Part shown: positions 23,801 to 63,869 of the stretch, piece after piece
Position numbering within the stretch: position 1 is the stretch's first letter
Layout: every line of letters begins with the position of its first letter
DNA from: Perca fluviatilis
Lineage: Eukaryota; Chordata; Actinopteri; Perciformes; Percidae
Assembly: GCF_010015445.1 (NCBI RefSeq)
Contig: NC_053119.1
Location: forward strand, 3,388,288 to 3,452,287
Length of the DNA: 64,000 bases
Direction of reading: 5' to 3'
Position numbers and translations under genes: made by a program
The notes under the pieces: model-generated
What the model was told of the DNA's origin: nothing
Database searches by the model: none
Seen by the model: the letters and a program-made list of their open reading frames with translations, nothing else

Positions 23801-24358
23801 AGCGTAACTCTCACCAAAATGCGACCTAGGGTCTTTTTGTGAATGTACCCGAGTCAATCTTTGGTTTAAAAGCATATTTAGGACGGAAGCACCACTTTTA
23901 AGATGTACAGTATTTTCGTTTTTCGGTCAAATGGCCTTTTGAATGGGAGCGCTAGGGGCACTTTTATGCTAGCCTCAAAATAGCTCTTTTTAAACCACTA
24001 AGAAGGCTCGACACAACATGAGACTTTGTGACCGGAAGAACTAGAGCTACAGTGAGTTGTTAAAACCTTTCTTTTTAGTAAACTCTGTGAACACAACCAA
24101 TGTTCTCAATGCTGAGTTCCTGTGTAGAGCCCCCGGTGAGACTTGGAGCAAAGTCTCATGTTGTGTCGAGCCTTCTTAGTGGTTTAAAAACAGCTATTTT
24201 GAGGCTAGCATAAAGTGCCCGTAGCACTCCCATTCAAAAGGCCATTTGAAATCTTAAAAGATCGTAAATCTTAAAAGTGACACTTCCGCTAAACGAAAGT
24301 TTGACTCGGGGACATTCACAAAAAGACCCCTAGGTTGCATTTTGGTGAGAATTACGCT
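23801..24358 (+). mobile_element. 558-bp foldback element with TTAA target site
   Basis: TTAA at 23797-23800 and 24359-24362. Left end AGCGTAACTCTCACCAAAATG, right its inverted partner. The arms are over 200 bp each; the inner 40 bp (23990-24029 against 24151-24190) are essentially perfect complements. Non-autonomous. Confidence 0.88.
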
Positions 24359-24362
24359 TTAA

Positions 24363-25359
24363 TACTGCATGTCCTCAACTGAAGCATACATTCATGTACA
24401 AGCTCAAATATTAATATAGTTCATTGTGATCTACCATGTTTGTCTTTTACTGTGATTACAAAGGTATACACACTGAAAACTGAATGACCAGAGCCTACAG
24501 AAGGAAGACCTGGTGTATAGAGCAGCGTATTTGGTGCCATTCATCTGGTTGTGGAAAACAGATTGCATTGACCACATCCAAAGAAAATCTGTTTTGGTTC
24601 AGCTTCTGCTGCTGAAAGGACTGACCAACTTTTAGCACTTTAGCACTCATTGGTATTTAGAGGTTCAATTTATTGCGTTTGACTTAGTTTCTGCTGTAGT
24701 TTGATAGGTGATAGTGGTAACATTAAGTACTTGTGTGGATTAAAGCAATTTTATAAATATTAAACTGGAATAAAATGATGGATCTACTCTAGCAGTCACC
24801 ACCTTCACAGGTGAAAGTACTGTTTTGACATTTCACATAAAAAGGGTCTTCAATAGCTAGAACTGGTCCATCAGAAAGGTACCCACAAGCAAAATGGGAG
24901 TCCTGTAATAGATGTGTCTTCTTGTGTTACTGTTAGGCACAGAAGTCATTTTGGTTTGAAATGTGCTGGGGGAACTGCATTTTCAGAAGTGCTGCGTACA
25001 ATGACGCATTTCATGGTTTTAAAGACGCTGTCCTGTAGCTTACTAATGTAAATGAATAAAAATGTATACAAAAATGTGATGATGTCCAAAGTAACAAGTT
25101 CCATTTGGCAAACATGTGCCACCCAGCCCTTCCCCGACCTAGAACGTATCCCAATGTTACAGTTGTTACAGGGTTGTGAACAGAGAAGCGAGTAGCCAGT
25201 GCAGCAGTAGAGCGGCTGTGTCTGTGCCTGTGGGGATAGTAGAGATTTTTGTGGATTTGTTGGCATCTGTCGCTCAAGAATTATATGTTATGAACTTTAT
25301 TTTTTTTTTTTTACTAAATTGAGCTGGGAGGTTTTCAAAAAAATGTGGTGGGTACATAA
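24363..25359. other. No gene recognised
   Basis: No coding signal beyond short frames. Nothing assigned. Confidence 0.35.
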
Positions 25360-26625
25360 ACGATTATTTCTAAAAACTCCGGCCAAAGTGGATTTTTACG
25401 ATTCCGATGCCAAACCGGTACTTTTAAAACGATTCCGATTCCTAAACCGATTCTTGAAAAACTGAAAAATGACATAAAAGAAAGGCTTTTTCTATGGAGT
25501 TTTTATTAAATTGAAAATGATTTAAATTGAACAATATATTAACATTTTAAAGTACTTAAATATATAATAAGTAAACCTAAGTCACCTAACACATAACTAC
25601 AATAATTTAACAAATAACAGTTACTTAACAAGTAACAACAAAATAAATGTTGTTGAGTTGGTATGCCAACCAGCTTCAAACTTTTCTTTGAAGTTCACTA
25701 CAAAGCAAAGGAGGCTATCAGTTGGATTTTGACAACCTCAACGCTATCAATCCATTTTTGGGGTCTATTAAGATGGTCCTTTCTCCTGGGAGGCCTGCTG
25801 TGGAAAGCCCTCCTACAGAGTCTCAAGTTTCAGTTATTATGGAGCTCAGCGCAAATTCTTTCAGGAAGACGTCATTATCCCAGTCACTACTCCATTCTTA
25901 AATCAAATCAGCTGTTTAAGAAGTGACGTGTCAGTTAAACCAATCAGACTCGACCACGAGATTCAAGGACCAATCACAGCCTTACAACTCTGCTTTAAAT
26001 CTGTTCTCTCCTTGTGCTGTCAGCTGTCGTTTCAGGCAAAGCGCTCGTCCCTCCTCCTCCCCTGCCTCCTCCGGTCGTTGTGTTTCTCCCGGCTGCCCGC
26101 TCCGTTGCCTCCTCGGTCCGGTCTCTGGTCTCTTCGCCGCCGCCACCAGTGTCTGGACTCCATCGGGGGTTATGTTCCTATTCCCTACCCTTTTAAGAAG
26201 ATTAATTTGATGGAGTCCAATCTCCAAAAGACTTTGTACATTCAATATCATACAGTTGTAAAATAAATATTTTTGCATATCTGCAAACGAAGTCTCTCCT
26301 GATTGAATTTTAATTATTTATATATTTGCCTTCTCTGGTGAGATACTCCACCTCTCCTGACTTATGGCATGTCCTGCACAGGAGAAACCTCTCTCAGACG
26401 GTGTCCAAGATGCCTGTACACACCCAGGTAGGAATTTGAAAGGGCAGACAATTTGGGGAGGCTGTCCTGCCTCCCCCACCACCAGGCTACAGGGTCTGGT
26501 CCTGAACGATAGACTAGCAGATCAAGTGTTAATATGTTTACTAGCGATCACGTGCAGTCAGTGAATGGTTCGTAGGAACCGGTTCCATAGTGGAACTGGG
26601 TTTCGGTACCCAACCCTAGCCTCAG
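25360..26625 (-). mobile_element. hAT transposon remnant
   Basis: On the minus strand the right part begins GGTTGGGTACCGAAACCC (near 26617) and later reads GFSCAGHAISQER (about 26395-26350), the conserved C-terminal hAT dimerisation segment, now frameshifted. The left part around 25375-25460 has repeated CGATTCCGAT/ACCGGTAC motifs typical of the same group. Large internal deletions; the ends are uncertain. A GC-rich block at 26030-26160 is unexplained. Confidence 0.55.
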
Positions 26626-26689
26626 CTGCCATTGCAACCTGACTCATGCTACCGCTCCACTCGGACCAGACCACCACCACCACCCCTGG

Positions 26690-26882
26690 ACCCCACCACT
26701 AGCCGGCCTACTGTCTTCATCTGACGGACCCGCTCTCCATCCTGGGAACCTGGACATGCTTTTCCCCCCCTCTGAAACCTGGACTCGATAATTGAGTACT
26801 TAATAAAACCTGTTAATTCACACTCTTGGCTCTGCGTTCTGTCTGCATTTGGGTTCTGTTCACCATTCAAACCTGACAGTTA
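26690..26882 (+). repeat. Interspersed repeat with AATAAA, copy 2
   Basis: Shares AATAAA(A)CCTGTTAA and TGTCTGCATTTGGGTTC with 7040-7150. AATAAA at 26802-26807. Confidence 0.6.
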
Positions 26883-28077
26883 CCACTTGAGAAGTATGTA
26901 TTAGGCATATCATTTATATATTTTATGTATTTAGGATTAAACTGTTAGAATTAGATATTGACATTGCATGTCCTTGTATGGTTTTTAGTTTTCACACTTT
27001 AAAAATGTCAGTGCAGTAAATATCAAGCACATTTGATTTAATCATTACATTGAATAAGTTGTTTATTTTTCCTTTGCAATTTGTGATAATACTGATGTTA
27101 TAATGAATTTACAATAACCCTACACAGATTAAACAGCACCTAATGCATTTTCAATTACCTACTAAACACATGACTGCGTATTTCAAACTTAAATATATGC
27201 CTATAAATTAATCTAAAAGGATTTTGGTGAAGTGTTTTCATGGTGATTAAAATTAACAAGTACATAAAGGCACACAAGAAAAGCACAAACTACATTTTGC
27301 TGATCCTTCTTTGTCAACATTCAAGTATAGTAACATTTAAGAAATCATTTATGTTGATTAAAGCCAAAATAGACATTTAATTAATTACAAATCAAATTAC
27401 CAGTCTTCTTGTATGACTACAATATTTTGTATGTTCCTATAGTTACTTAAAAAAATAAAATAAAATGTAGCTTTAGAAAGACCTTTTATTTTACATTGAA
27501 ATGGGCATTAACTTCAAAAACTACATAAACCACAAACAATATTTTTAACACCTTTGCCTATATAGGGGCAATTCAGTGGAACAAGTTAAATCGGCAGATT
27601 AAAGTAATTTCCACACTTCTTTCCAACTCTTTCAAAAAAGACAGTCAAGGCCTGCTTACTAGATAGGGTTGCGGAATAGAACAAAAGGCAAATAACCATT
27701 AATATTTTTATTTATTTAAGGAAAATGTTTTTATGTCATGTCGATTTTCATCACACACAATGTACGTGTCTTGTCTTGTCCTGATGTGTTGAGGACCACA
27801 AATGGAAACTAGAAAATGCATTTCCTGCAGAAAATGCGTGGGAATGCAGAATAGCTGAATTGCTAAAGCTAACTGGATAAAGAGCTTAAATCCGTAAGAA
27901 GAAGATGATGTAGTGAAAATAGTTGAAAAAGTAGGAATGGTTTTAATTAACTTGAATTTCATATCATAGTACCACTAATGTACAAAAGATGTGGAATAAT
28001 TCAAGTTTTTTTGAAAAGCTTATGCTAAAGCTAAACTGGATTGCTGGTTAAAATGTGTAAGAAAAAGGTGAAGTTGT
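26883..28077. other. AT-rich region without recognised genes
   Basis: About 1.2 kb of AT-rich, largely unique-looking sequence. No open frame over 90 codons and no recognisable repeat. It could hold regulatory sequence, but nothing specific is visible. Confidence 0.4.
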
Positions 28078-29646
28078 CAGACAGACGGACGGGACGGAGA
28101 GAGGGAAGAGAAAGAGAACAGAGAACAGAAGAAAGAAAGGACAAGAGAAGAAGAAGGAAAGAGGAAAACGGAAAGAGGACAGAAAGAGGAAAGAGAACAG
28201 AGGACAGAAGAAAGAGGACAGAAAGAAGAAAGAGGACAGAAAGAAGAAAGAGCAAAGAAGAAAGAGGACAGAAAGAGGAAAGAGAACAGAGGACAGAAGA
28301 AAGAGGACAGAAAGAAGAAAGAGGACAGAAAGAAGAAAGAGCACAGAAAGAAGAAAGAAGAAGAAAGAGGACAGAAAGAGGAAAGAGGATAGAAAGAAGA
28401 AAGAGGAAAGAGGAAAGAAGAAAGAGGAAAGAAGAAAGAGGACAGAAAGAGGACAGAGGATAGAAGAAAGAGGACAGAAAGAAGAGGAAAAAGGAAAGAG
28501 GACAGAAAGAGGAAAGAAGAAAGATGACAGAGGACAGAAAGAGGAAAGAAGAAAGATGACAGAGGACAGAAAGAGGAAAGAGAACAGAGGAAGGAAAGAG
28601 GAAAGAGGACAGAAAGAGAACAGAGAGCGAGAGGACAGAAAGAGGAAAGAGAACAGAGAGCGAGAGGACAGAAAGAGGAAAGAAGAGGAAAGAAGAAAGA
28701 GGACATGAAAGAGGAAAGAGGACAGAAAGAGGAAAGAGGACAGAAAGAGGAAAGAGAACAGAAAGAAGAAAGAGGACAGAAAGAGGACAGAGAACAGAGA
28801 GGAAAGAGAAGAGAGAGCGAGACAATAGAAAGAGGAAAGAAGAAAGAGAAGAGAAAGAGGACAGAAAGAGGAAAGAGAACAGAGAGCGAGAGGACAGAAA
28901 GAGGAAAGAGGACAGAAAGAGGAAAGAGGACAGAAAGAAGAAAGAGGAAAGAGGACAGAAAGAGGAAAGAGGACAGAAAGAAGAAAGAGGAAAGAGGACA
29001 GAGGAAAGAGAACAGAGAGCGAGAGGACAGAAAGAGGAAAGAGGACAGAAAGAGGAAAGAGGACAGAAAGAAGAAAGAGGAAAGAGGACAGAGGAAAGAG
29101 AACAGAGAGCGAGACGATAGAAAGAGGAAAGAAGAAAGAGAAGAGAAAGAGGACAGAAAGAGGACAGAGGAAAGAGAACAGAGAGCGAGACGATAGAAAG
29201 AGGAAAGAAGAAAGAGAAGAGAAAGAGGACAGAAAGAGGAAAGAGAACAGAGAGCGAGAGGACAGAAAGAGGAAAGAGGACAGAAAGAAGAAAGAGGACA
29301 GAAAGAGGAAAGAGGACAGAAAGAGGAAAGAAGAAAGAGGACAGAAAGAGGAAAGAAGAAAGAGGACAGAAAGAGGAAAGAAGAAAGAGGACAGAAAGAG
29401 GACAGAGAAAAGAGAACAGAGAGCGAGACGATAGAAAGGAAAGAAGAAAGAGAAGGGAAAGAGGACAGAAAGAGGAAAGAGAACAGAGAGCGAGAGGACA
29501 GAAAGAGGAAAGAAGAAAGAGAAGAGAAAGAGGACAGAAAGAGGAAAGAGGAAAGAGGACAGAGGAAAGAGAACAGAGAGCGAGAGGACAGAAAGAGGAA
29601 AGAGGACAGAAAGAAGAAAGAGGACAGAAAGAGGAAAGAGGACAGA
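28078..29646 (+). repeat. 1.6-kb polypurine tract built of GA-rich tandem units
   Basis: The plus strand is nearly all A and G with regularly spaced C in ACAG and GCGAG. Recurrent units are AAAGAGGACAGAAAGAGG and GAACAGAGAGCGAGAGG; longer higher-order blocks repeat near 28860, 29010, 29100 and 29240. Because unit lengths vary, several frames stay open on both strands, but their low-complexity products are not credible proteins. Confidence 0.95.
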
Positions 29647-29669
29647 CATTCCCTCCGAATGATACGGCC

Positions 29670-31163
29670 TCACGTGAATGACACTGTCCCAGTAGTCATG
29701 GAGCTGCGTGGATGATGATGATGATATTGTGTCGACTGCACAGGGAGCACAGGGAGCACAGGGAGCACAGGGAGCACAGGGAGCACAGGTGACACGATGC
29801 TGTGATCTGGGAGGCCTTGTGGCTGGCTGCCCCCTGGGAGAAGGGATCGGGGCTCCTCTGCATTTTTTGGGACGACTCTGTTGTTTTTTCGCTGCACCTT
29901 TTCATTCATCCACGCCGTTACTTCGTGCAGCGGATGCCTTCTTGCCTTTTCAGTTGTTCCTTTCAAGTTGTGCGGCTCCATCGTCGTCGTCTCGTTACAT
30001 TTGAGATTGCCTTTCAATTGGCGCAGTTGTTGGAGCTTTGCCTGCTTTTGCAAGTTCTCCGCATTCGATTCGCCCAACATCTCGATCAGTTCTGCCTCTA
30101 ATTTTTCGATCCTCTCCCTGGCGAACAATATATTAGACTCCTGATACTCTTCCAGCGGTTCTGCGTTGGTCTCACTGTCACAGTACTGGTCTTTTGGCAA
30201 GAAATCCGCATTCAATTTGCATTCATTCAGTTCTTCCACATCTTCCCCAAATTGTTCCATGTGCTCACTGACTAACGCCAAAACAAAATCCTGATACTCT
30301 TGCAATGCTTTGAAAGTGTACCTTCCATTTGTCTCACTGTCACATTTCTGGTGGAACTGGACTTCGGTTTTTGGCTCTTTCCCCGTCTCTTCGTGAGCGC
30401 TCTCTTCCGTGAGAGCCGTGACATTGGTCTGCATCGAGTCCATTTGCAAAAGTTTAGACGGAGTTACGTCATCATGGTTCAACTCAAACTTGTGCTGCTG
30501 CATCAAACTTTTGTTATCTTTGAGTGACTCTTTAAGTTGGTTTAAACTACCAAGTAGAACAGCGTAGTTGCCCTTTTCTTTAGCATGAAAAGTCTGCAAT
30601 ATGCGTTTATAGCTGTTCCATATAGATTGATTTGTATTATCCTGGTTTGGGAGCACATTGCATAATTCCTGATTCTGCACTCGTTGGCTTTTTACCCGTT
30701 TATGCAAGTTCTCCACTTCCGATTCGTACGCCAGCATCACTTGGAGCCATACACCTCCCTGTTTTTCCAACTCGGCCTCTACTTCTTCTTTCCACATCTG
30801 ACAGATAATTAGCTTGCGTGTTTGCTGCTGGTTCATGATGTCCTCCTCCAGCATCTTCAGGTCATGGTATGCTTGCATTCTCGATACAGTAGACTCGTAA
30901 TGCTGTTTCAGTCGTTCTGCAGTTATCCTGGCGTTGGTCTCACTCTCACATTTGGACTGGAGTTCGGTTTTCAGCTCTTTCACCGTCTCTTTCTGAGCGT
31001 TGACTTCTTCCGCGAGAGCCGTGACATTGGTCTGCAACAAGTCTGTTTGTAAAAGCTTAGACCTCTTCATGTTATTGTGGTTCAACTTGAGTTTTCTCAC
31101 TTTGAACATGAGCTGATCTATCCTGAACTGGAGAAACTTGACGTTATTTCGCTGCGGCGCCAT
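29670..31163 (-). CDS. Intronless 497-aa coiled-coil protein, unknown function
   Basis: One uninterrupted frame from ATG (31163) to TGA (29670). I chose this start because the frame upstream lacks charged coiled-coil character and this ATG opens MAPQRNNVKFLQFRIDQL. Residues 1-400 are heptad-rich, charged and polar. There is an internal duplication: residues 26-80 (SKLLQTDLLQTNVTALAEE ... CESETNA) and 225-280 (SKLLQMDSMQTNVTALTEE ... CDSETNG), with a third CDSETNA at 328-334. Residues 459-475 are LPV repeats encoded by a 9-bp tandem tract (29741-29790); HHHH follows at 481-484. No introns, transmembrane segments or enzymatic motif. It may be a retrogene or lineage-specific gene. The downstream side is the pyrimidine strand of the purine tract and no AATAAA is close by. 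Confidence 0.65.
   Translation of the reverse strand: MAPQRNNVKFLQFRIDQLMFKVRKLKLNHNNMKRSKLLQTDLLQTNVTALAEEVNAQKETVKELKTELQSKCESETNARITAERLKQHYESTVSRMQAYHDLKMLEEDIMNQQQTRKLIICQMWKEEVEAELEKQGGVWLQVMLAYESEVENLHKRVKSQRVQNQELCNVLPNQDNTNQSIWNSYKRILQTFHAKEKGNYAVLLGSLNQLKESLKDNKSLMQQHKFELNHDDVTPSKLLQMDSMQTNVTALTEESAHEETGKEPKTEVQFHQKCDSETNGRYTFKALQEYQDFVLALVSEHMEQFGEDVEELNECKLNADFLPKDQYCDSETNAEPLEEYQESNILFARERIEKLEAELIEMLGESNAENLQKQAKLQQLRQLKGNLKCNETTTMEPHNLKGTTEKARRHPLHEVTAWMNEKVQRKNNRVVPKNAEEPRSLLPGGSQPQGLPDHSIVSPVLPVLPVLPVLPVLPVQSTQYHHHHPRSSMTTGTVSFT
29741..29790. repeat. 9-bp tandem tract in the coiled-coil ORF
   Basis: About five copies of GGGAGCACA; on the minus strand they encode (LPV)n. Confidence 0.9.
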
Positions 31164-31302
31164 TGTGGAGATGGTGCGTGGTCTGCAATCGGCCGCAGCG
31201 GGAATAGATGAAAGAACAGCCTGTGTCATCAGAGGATCAGAAGCATGGCACATTCTAACATTCCGACACAGGCATAAGTCATCTACTGGTAATTGTAAAA
31301 AT

Positions 31303-31305
<3 letters not shown>

Positions 31306-31337
<32 letters not shown>

Positions 31338-31386
31338 ATAGCCTATTGTGCTTGTATCACATGATTATAAACACACATGCACATGT

Positions 31387-31427
<41 letters not shown>

Positions 31428-32146
31428 TACACACACAGACACAGACACACACACTGACATACAGACATACACATACACACATGCAGACATAGACACAGAC
31501 ACACACACGTACACACACACAGACATACAGACATACACACACACAGACAGACACACACACACAAATACACACACACACACACACGCACACACACAATCAT
31601 ACACACACACACACAGACACACACACACACAAAAACACACACCACACACACAAAGCCACACATACACACACGCACACACATATACATACACACGCACAAA
31701 CACACACGCACACACAGACACAGACGCACGCACGCACACACACACACACACACACACACAATCATACACACACACACAAACACTAGCACAGACACAAAAA
31801 CACACACAGACACACACGTACACAAACACACACAGACACGCACCGCACACACACAGTCACACAAACACACAGACACACACATGCACGCGCGCCGCACACA
31901 CACAGATACATACAGACACAGACGCACACACACAGACACACACACACACACACAGACACAAAAACACACAGACACAGACACACAGACCACACACATGCAC
32001 ACACAGACACACACACAAAAACACACACCACACACACAGACACAAAAACACACACACAAAGCCACACATACATACATGCACAGACACACAGAGACACACA
32101 CAGACACGCACAAACACACACACAGACGCACGCACGCACACACACA
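31306..32146. repeat. (TG)n then long compound (CA)n tract
   Basis: (TG)16 at 31306-31337, a 46-bp spacer, then over 750 bp of interrupted CA dinucleotides (ACAGAC, GCACGC, CATAC, AAAAAC variants). The two tracts are complementary and could pair. The open frames on both strands are artefacts of the repeat. Confidence 0.95.
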
Positions 32147-32470
32147 CGATTTCAATTCCAGACCCACTCTGACTTCAGCTGAAACTCTAACACTAATGTG
32201 TATTACAGCACTCTGCTGTCTGTGTTGGATCTAAACCTGTAATGAAGAAGTGAATGTGTCTGCTGGGATGTTGATCCAGCTCACAGCTCCTACAGCAGGC
32301 AGGCTCTTTGAGTGCAACAGCGCCCCCAACAGCTGGAGTCTCATCATTACAACAACTAAGCAGGGCTTGGATTCCTCACATCCTCATGTCCATTTATCTC
32401 TAAGGAGGAGGCACTCAGCATTTAAAACATTTTGAATCTATCGTTTTGTTCACTTCAGGTTTAAAATCAG
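32147..32470. other. No gene recognised
   Basis: Short frames only. Confidence 0.4.
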
Positions 32471-33195
32471 TGGAGTGCCCCTTTAAAGGGTCACTCTGTT
32501 TTTTTTTCAACGTGGACTCTATTTCCCCATGCATTGGTGACTAAAGATCCTTTTAGTTTAACATGAAACAGCCCCGAAATCACCATCACCAAACTCCACC
32601 AGACTCCATGTAAATAATCAGGACTTTTAGCGTGTATACAGCCAGCATATCTCCACATGTAAATGGGTGAATTAAGGGTTTATTTCAACCAAACCAGAGT
32701 GGTGATTGTTGGAACAGTGGAAAGATGAACCAAGACGGCTTTTGGTAGTTTTATTTAGTTTCTGTCCACTTAGAATGAAGTGTGTTTTACGAGGATTAAA
32801 AGTACTCATTATTTACATGGAGTCTGGTGGAAATATGCTGGCTCTATACACACTAAAAGTCCTGATTATTTACATGGAGTCTGGTGGAGTTTGGTGATGG
32901 TGATTTCGAGGCTGTTTCATGTTAAACTAAAAGGATCTTACTCTTTAACTAAAAGGTCTATCTCTGTAGGGATCCATCCCATAATGTTGTCAGACACTTA
33001 GAATAATAATCTGAGTCTGTCAGCGGCAACAACAGAACTTTTAGTGGACGGTAGTTGACGGTGTGCAGTTGCCCATTAACGTTACATTGCAACTTGTTTC
33101 TTCTTAATACTGGACACATTTCAAAGACTGTTGTTCCCATCAGTCACTTAGACACTAATACATGGGAACATAAAGTCCAGGTTGAAACTCTCCCC
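32471..33195 (+). repeat. Foldback repeat family F, copy 1
   Basis: The left arm (about 32520-32665: AAACTCCACCAGACTCCATG, AGCCAGCATATCTCCAC) is the reverse complement of the right arm (about 32800-32935: CATGGAGTCTGGTGGAGTTT). The right arm holds about 1.5 tandem units of a 57-bp sequence that has expanded to 7.5 units in the SPG11 intron 3 copy. Beyond 32940 both copies share GTCTATCTCTGTAGGGATCC and further text to about 33150. Confidence 0.75.
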
Positions 33196-33241
33196 TCAAT
33201 AAGTTACTATTTAAAGTTATGTCCCATGTTAAAAATAACGG

Positions 33242-33242
<1 letters not shown>

Positions 33243-33300
<58 letters not shown>
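33243..33300. repeat. (TAA)n microsatellite
   Basis: About 19 trinucleotide units. Confidence 0.95.
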
Positions 33301-33301
<1 letters not shown>

Positions 33302-33341
33302 TGTGACACACGACACAAAGCAGCTTCTCGTTGACGTTGCT

Positions 33342-33347
33342 TTTATT
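33342..33347 (-). terminator. CIAO2A: Probable CIAO2A poly(A) signal
   Basis: AATAAA on the minus strand, about 810 nt beyond the stop codon. It is the first canonical hexamer I noticed downstream; transcript evidence is lacking. Confidence 0.5.
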
Positions 33348-47722
<14,375 letters not shown>

Positions 47723-49467
47723 GTTTTAGGAAACGCCATAATAATAATAAACGGGACCGACTGTGACTGTGACTTTGGCAGGAAACCTGCTGACAAACTG
47801 ACGGTTAGAGGACAGCGGCGCGCAGCGTTAGCAGATCTCTATCTCAACAGGAAATACACCCAGTATACACTGTACTACTGGTACTACTGTTTATATACTG
47901 TCTATGGTACTACTGCTAGAGTAAACTCAAACATGAAATCGTAACATATAAAAGTTACAGAGCTGCGGATTTTATCGCAGCCAATGAGCGTCTCCGTCTC
48001 GCTTCCGCTTCCTATGTTTTGAGGTTTTAAGGGAAAAACAATCGATGACTGATCAAGCTATAATCATTGACATATATATAAAATGCAATCCTTTTTTCTT
48101 TTTTTTCTTTTTTTTTTTACAAACTGTATTAATCCTTGTGTTGTCTTCCCGTCGACCATTAGGCTACATTGTTGTCCTCCCGGGGACAAAATTGAAAATG
48201 AACTTTTTTTGGCGCTTTCATTTGATGATTTTGGAGCTTTTTAAAGGAAAAACCTCATGGGACGTCCCATGAAAATTTCACTTTATGAGTTTTTTTTTTA
48301 ACATTAATATGCGTTCCCCCAGCCTGCCTATGGTCCCCCAGTGGCTAGAAATGGCGATAGGTGTAAACCGAGCCCTGGGTATCCTGCTCTGCCTTTGAGA
48401 AAATGAAAGCTCAGATGGGCCAATCAGGAATCTTCTCCTTATGAGGTCATGAATACTGTTTTAAAACTATATATATAGTTATATATATATATAAGTTTTC
48501 AAATGCTATGAAATTGAATAAAACAACCAAAATTCAATGAACGTAATAATTCATTTTACCTGCAAAGCATATTATAAGCAAAGTTATTTTGGGTCAATTT
48601 AGTTGTAAGAAACCATTATTTCTGATATAAAAAAACGGGTCAAACACAAGGGTTAAACGTCAATATATAAGATTGACATTGGGGGGGTTGAGATATGTCT
48701 GCATGGATTGAGAAAAGCAACAAAAACATGGAAAATAAACTTGAAAAAAAGAGACAAAAACATTGAAAAAAAGTGTGAAAAACTATAAAACCAATGACAA
48801 CCTCAATAAAGACGACAGAAGAAAAGAAGCGACAAAAAGATTGTCAAAAAAAAACCTGTCCAAAGGCGACAAATGTCAGAAAAAGCGACAAAAACATCGG
48901 AAAAAGGAAAAAGAAGAGAGAAAAACGTTGAAAAAGTGAAAAAAAACATTCCCCCCCCTCAAAAACAGGCGACACAAACTTAAAAAGAAGTGACAAAATC
49001 GTCAAAAATACAAAGTTTTTGTAGAAATGTCAATGTTTTTCATTGAAATTTCTACAAAAACGTCAAAAAAAAGCTGATCACTTCACTACTTTCATTGAAT
49101 TTGGGTGTTTTATTCAGTTTTATTGCATGTAAAGAAAAAATGATGAAAGAAGGTTGAAAAACGTAGAAAACAAGTGACAAAAACATGGGAAAAGCTTAAA
49201 AAAACGTCAAAGAAATGCAGAAAAATACTGACAGAAACTTTCGAAAAAAGTGACAAAAGTCTCAAAAAAGACGACCAAAGCGTTAAAAAAAATAAAAGTT
49301 GCGTCACGGTCTACGGAGAAGACAACACAAGGCTTAAATAAATAATAATTAATTGATTTTTATTGATTTTTAAAAATGTGACAGACACATAAACATCAAC
49401 AACAGAGAAAACTACATGTATATGTATACATGTGGTTTTCTACAGACTCTGGTATACACACAACAAA

Positions 49468-49501
<34 letters not shown>

Positions 49502-49889
49502 GGATCTGAAGCTCTTAATTTAGTAGACACGTTATTCCATGGAGGACAGAGAAAAGAGGCTAAATGCACATGTCTGAATATATTAAAAAACTAATTAAAA
49601 ATGATAATGTTTTGCTGAGTGAAACATTTCTTACCTCTACATCTATGCTCTCTACGACAACGTCATCTTATCGGCTTTCGATTAAGTCGACTTTGTTTTT
49701 TTAAACCGTTCTTCTATTGGTCAGATTTGGTCAGCTGACAGGCGGCAGACAGGACATGTGACCCCCACCGGAACCAGCGGCTGTTTACATGACAGGAAAG
49801 AAATGTCCCCGTCGCTTTTTAAAGGCGTTTAATTGACTGTTTTTTCTGCAGAAATGTCTCCGTGAGCTGTGTAATTATAAAGTGTGAAG
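47723..49889. promoter_or_regulatory. CIAO2A-SPG11 head-to-head intergenic region
   Basis: Separates the two start codons by 2.2 kb. It holds a truncated TTAA MITE family D copy (48292-48450, reverse), an (AT)-rich run near 48470, a degenerate GACAAAAAC repeat (48720-49290) and (ATT)n at about 49470-49501. Non-repetitive flanks are 47723-48050 and 49502-49889. No CpG-dense core is obvious. Promoter function is inferred from gene arrangement. Confidence 0.5.
49803..49865 (+). promoter_or_regulatory. SPG11: Two short upstream ORFs before SPG11
   Basis: ATG at 49803 runs 9 codons to a stop at 49830-49832; ATG at 49854 runs 3 codons to TGA at 49863-49865. Both precede the main ATG at 49890 and would matter only if the transcript starts upstream of them. 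Confidence 0.4.

Positions 49890-63869
<13,980 letters not shown>

Noticed and set aside
28048..29673. 541-residue Leu/Ser/Phe-rich open frame on the minus strand
   Set aside because: It is the translation of the purine-tract complement; other frames are open as well, so it reflects missing stop codons in low-complexity DNA.
31343..32172. 274-residue open frames on both strands
   Set aside because: Pure product of CA/TG repeats; Cys-Val or Thr-His runs with no start context.
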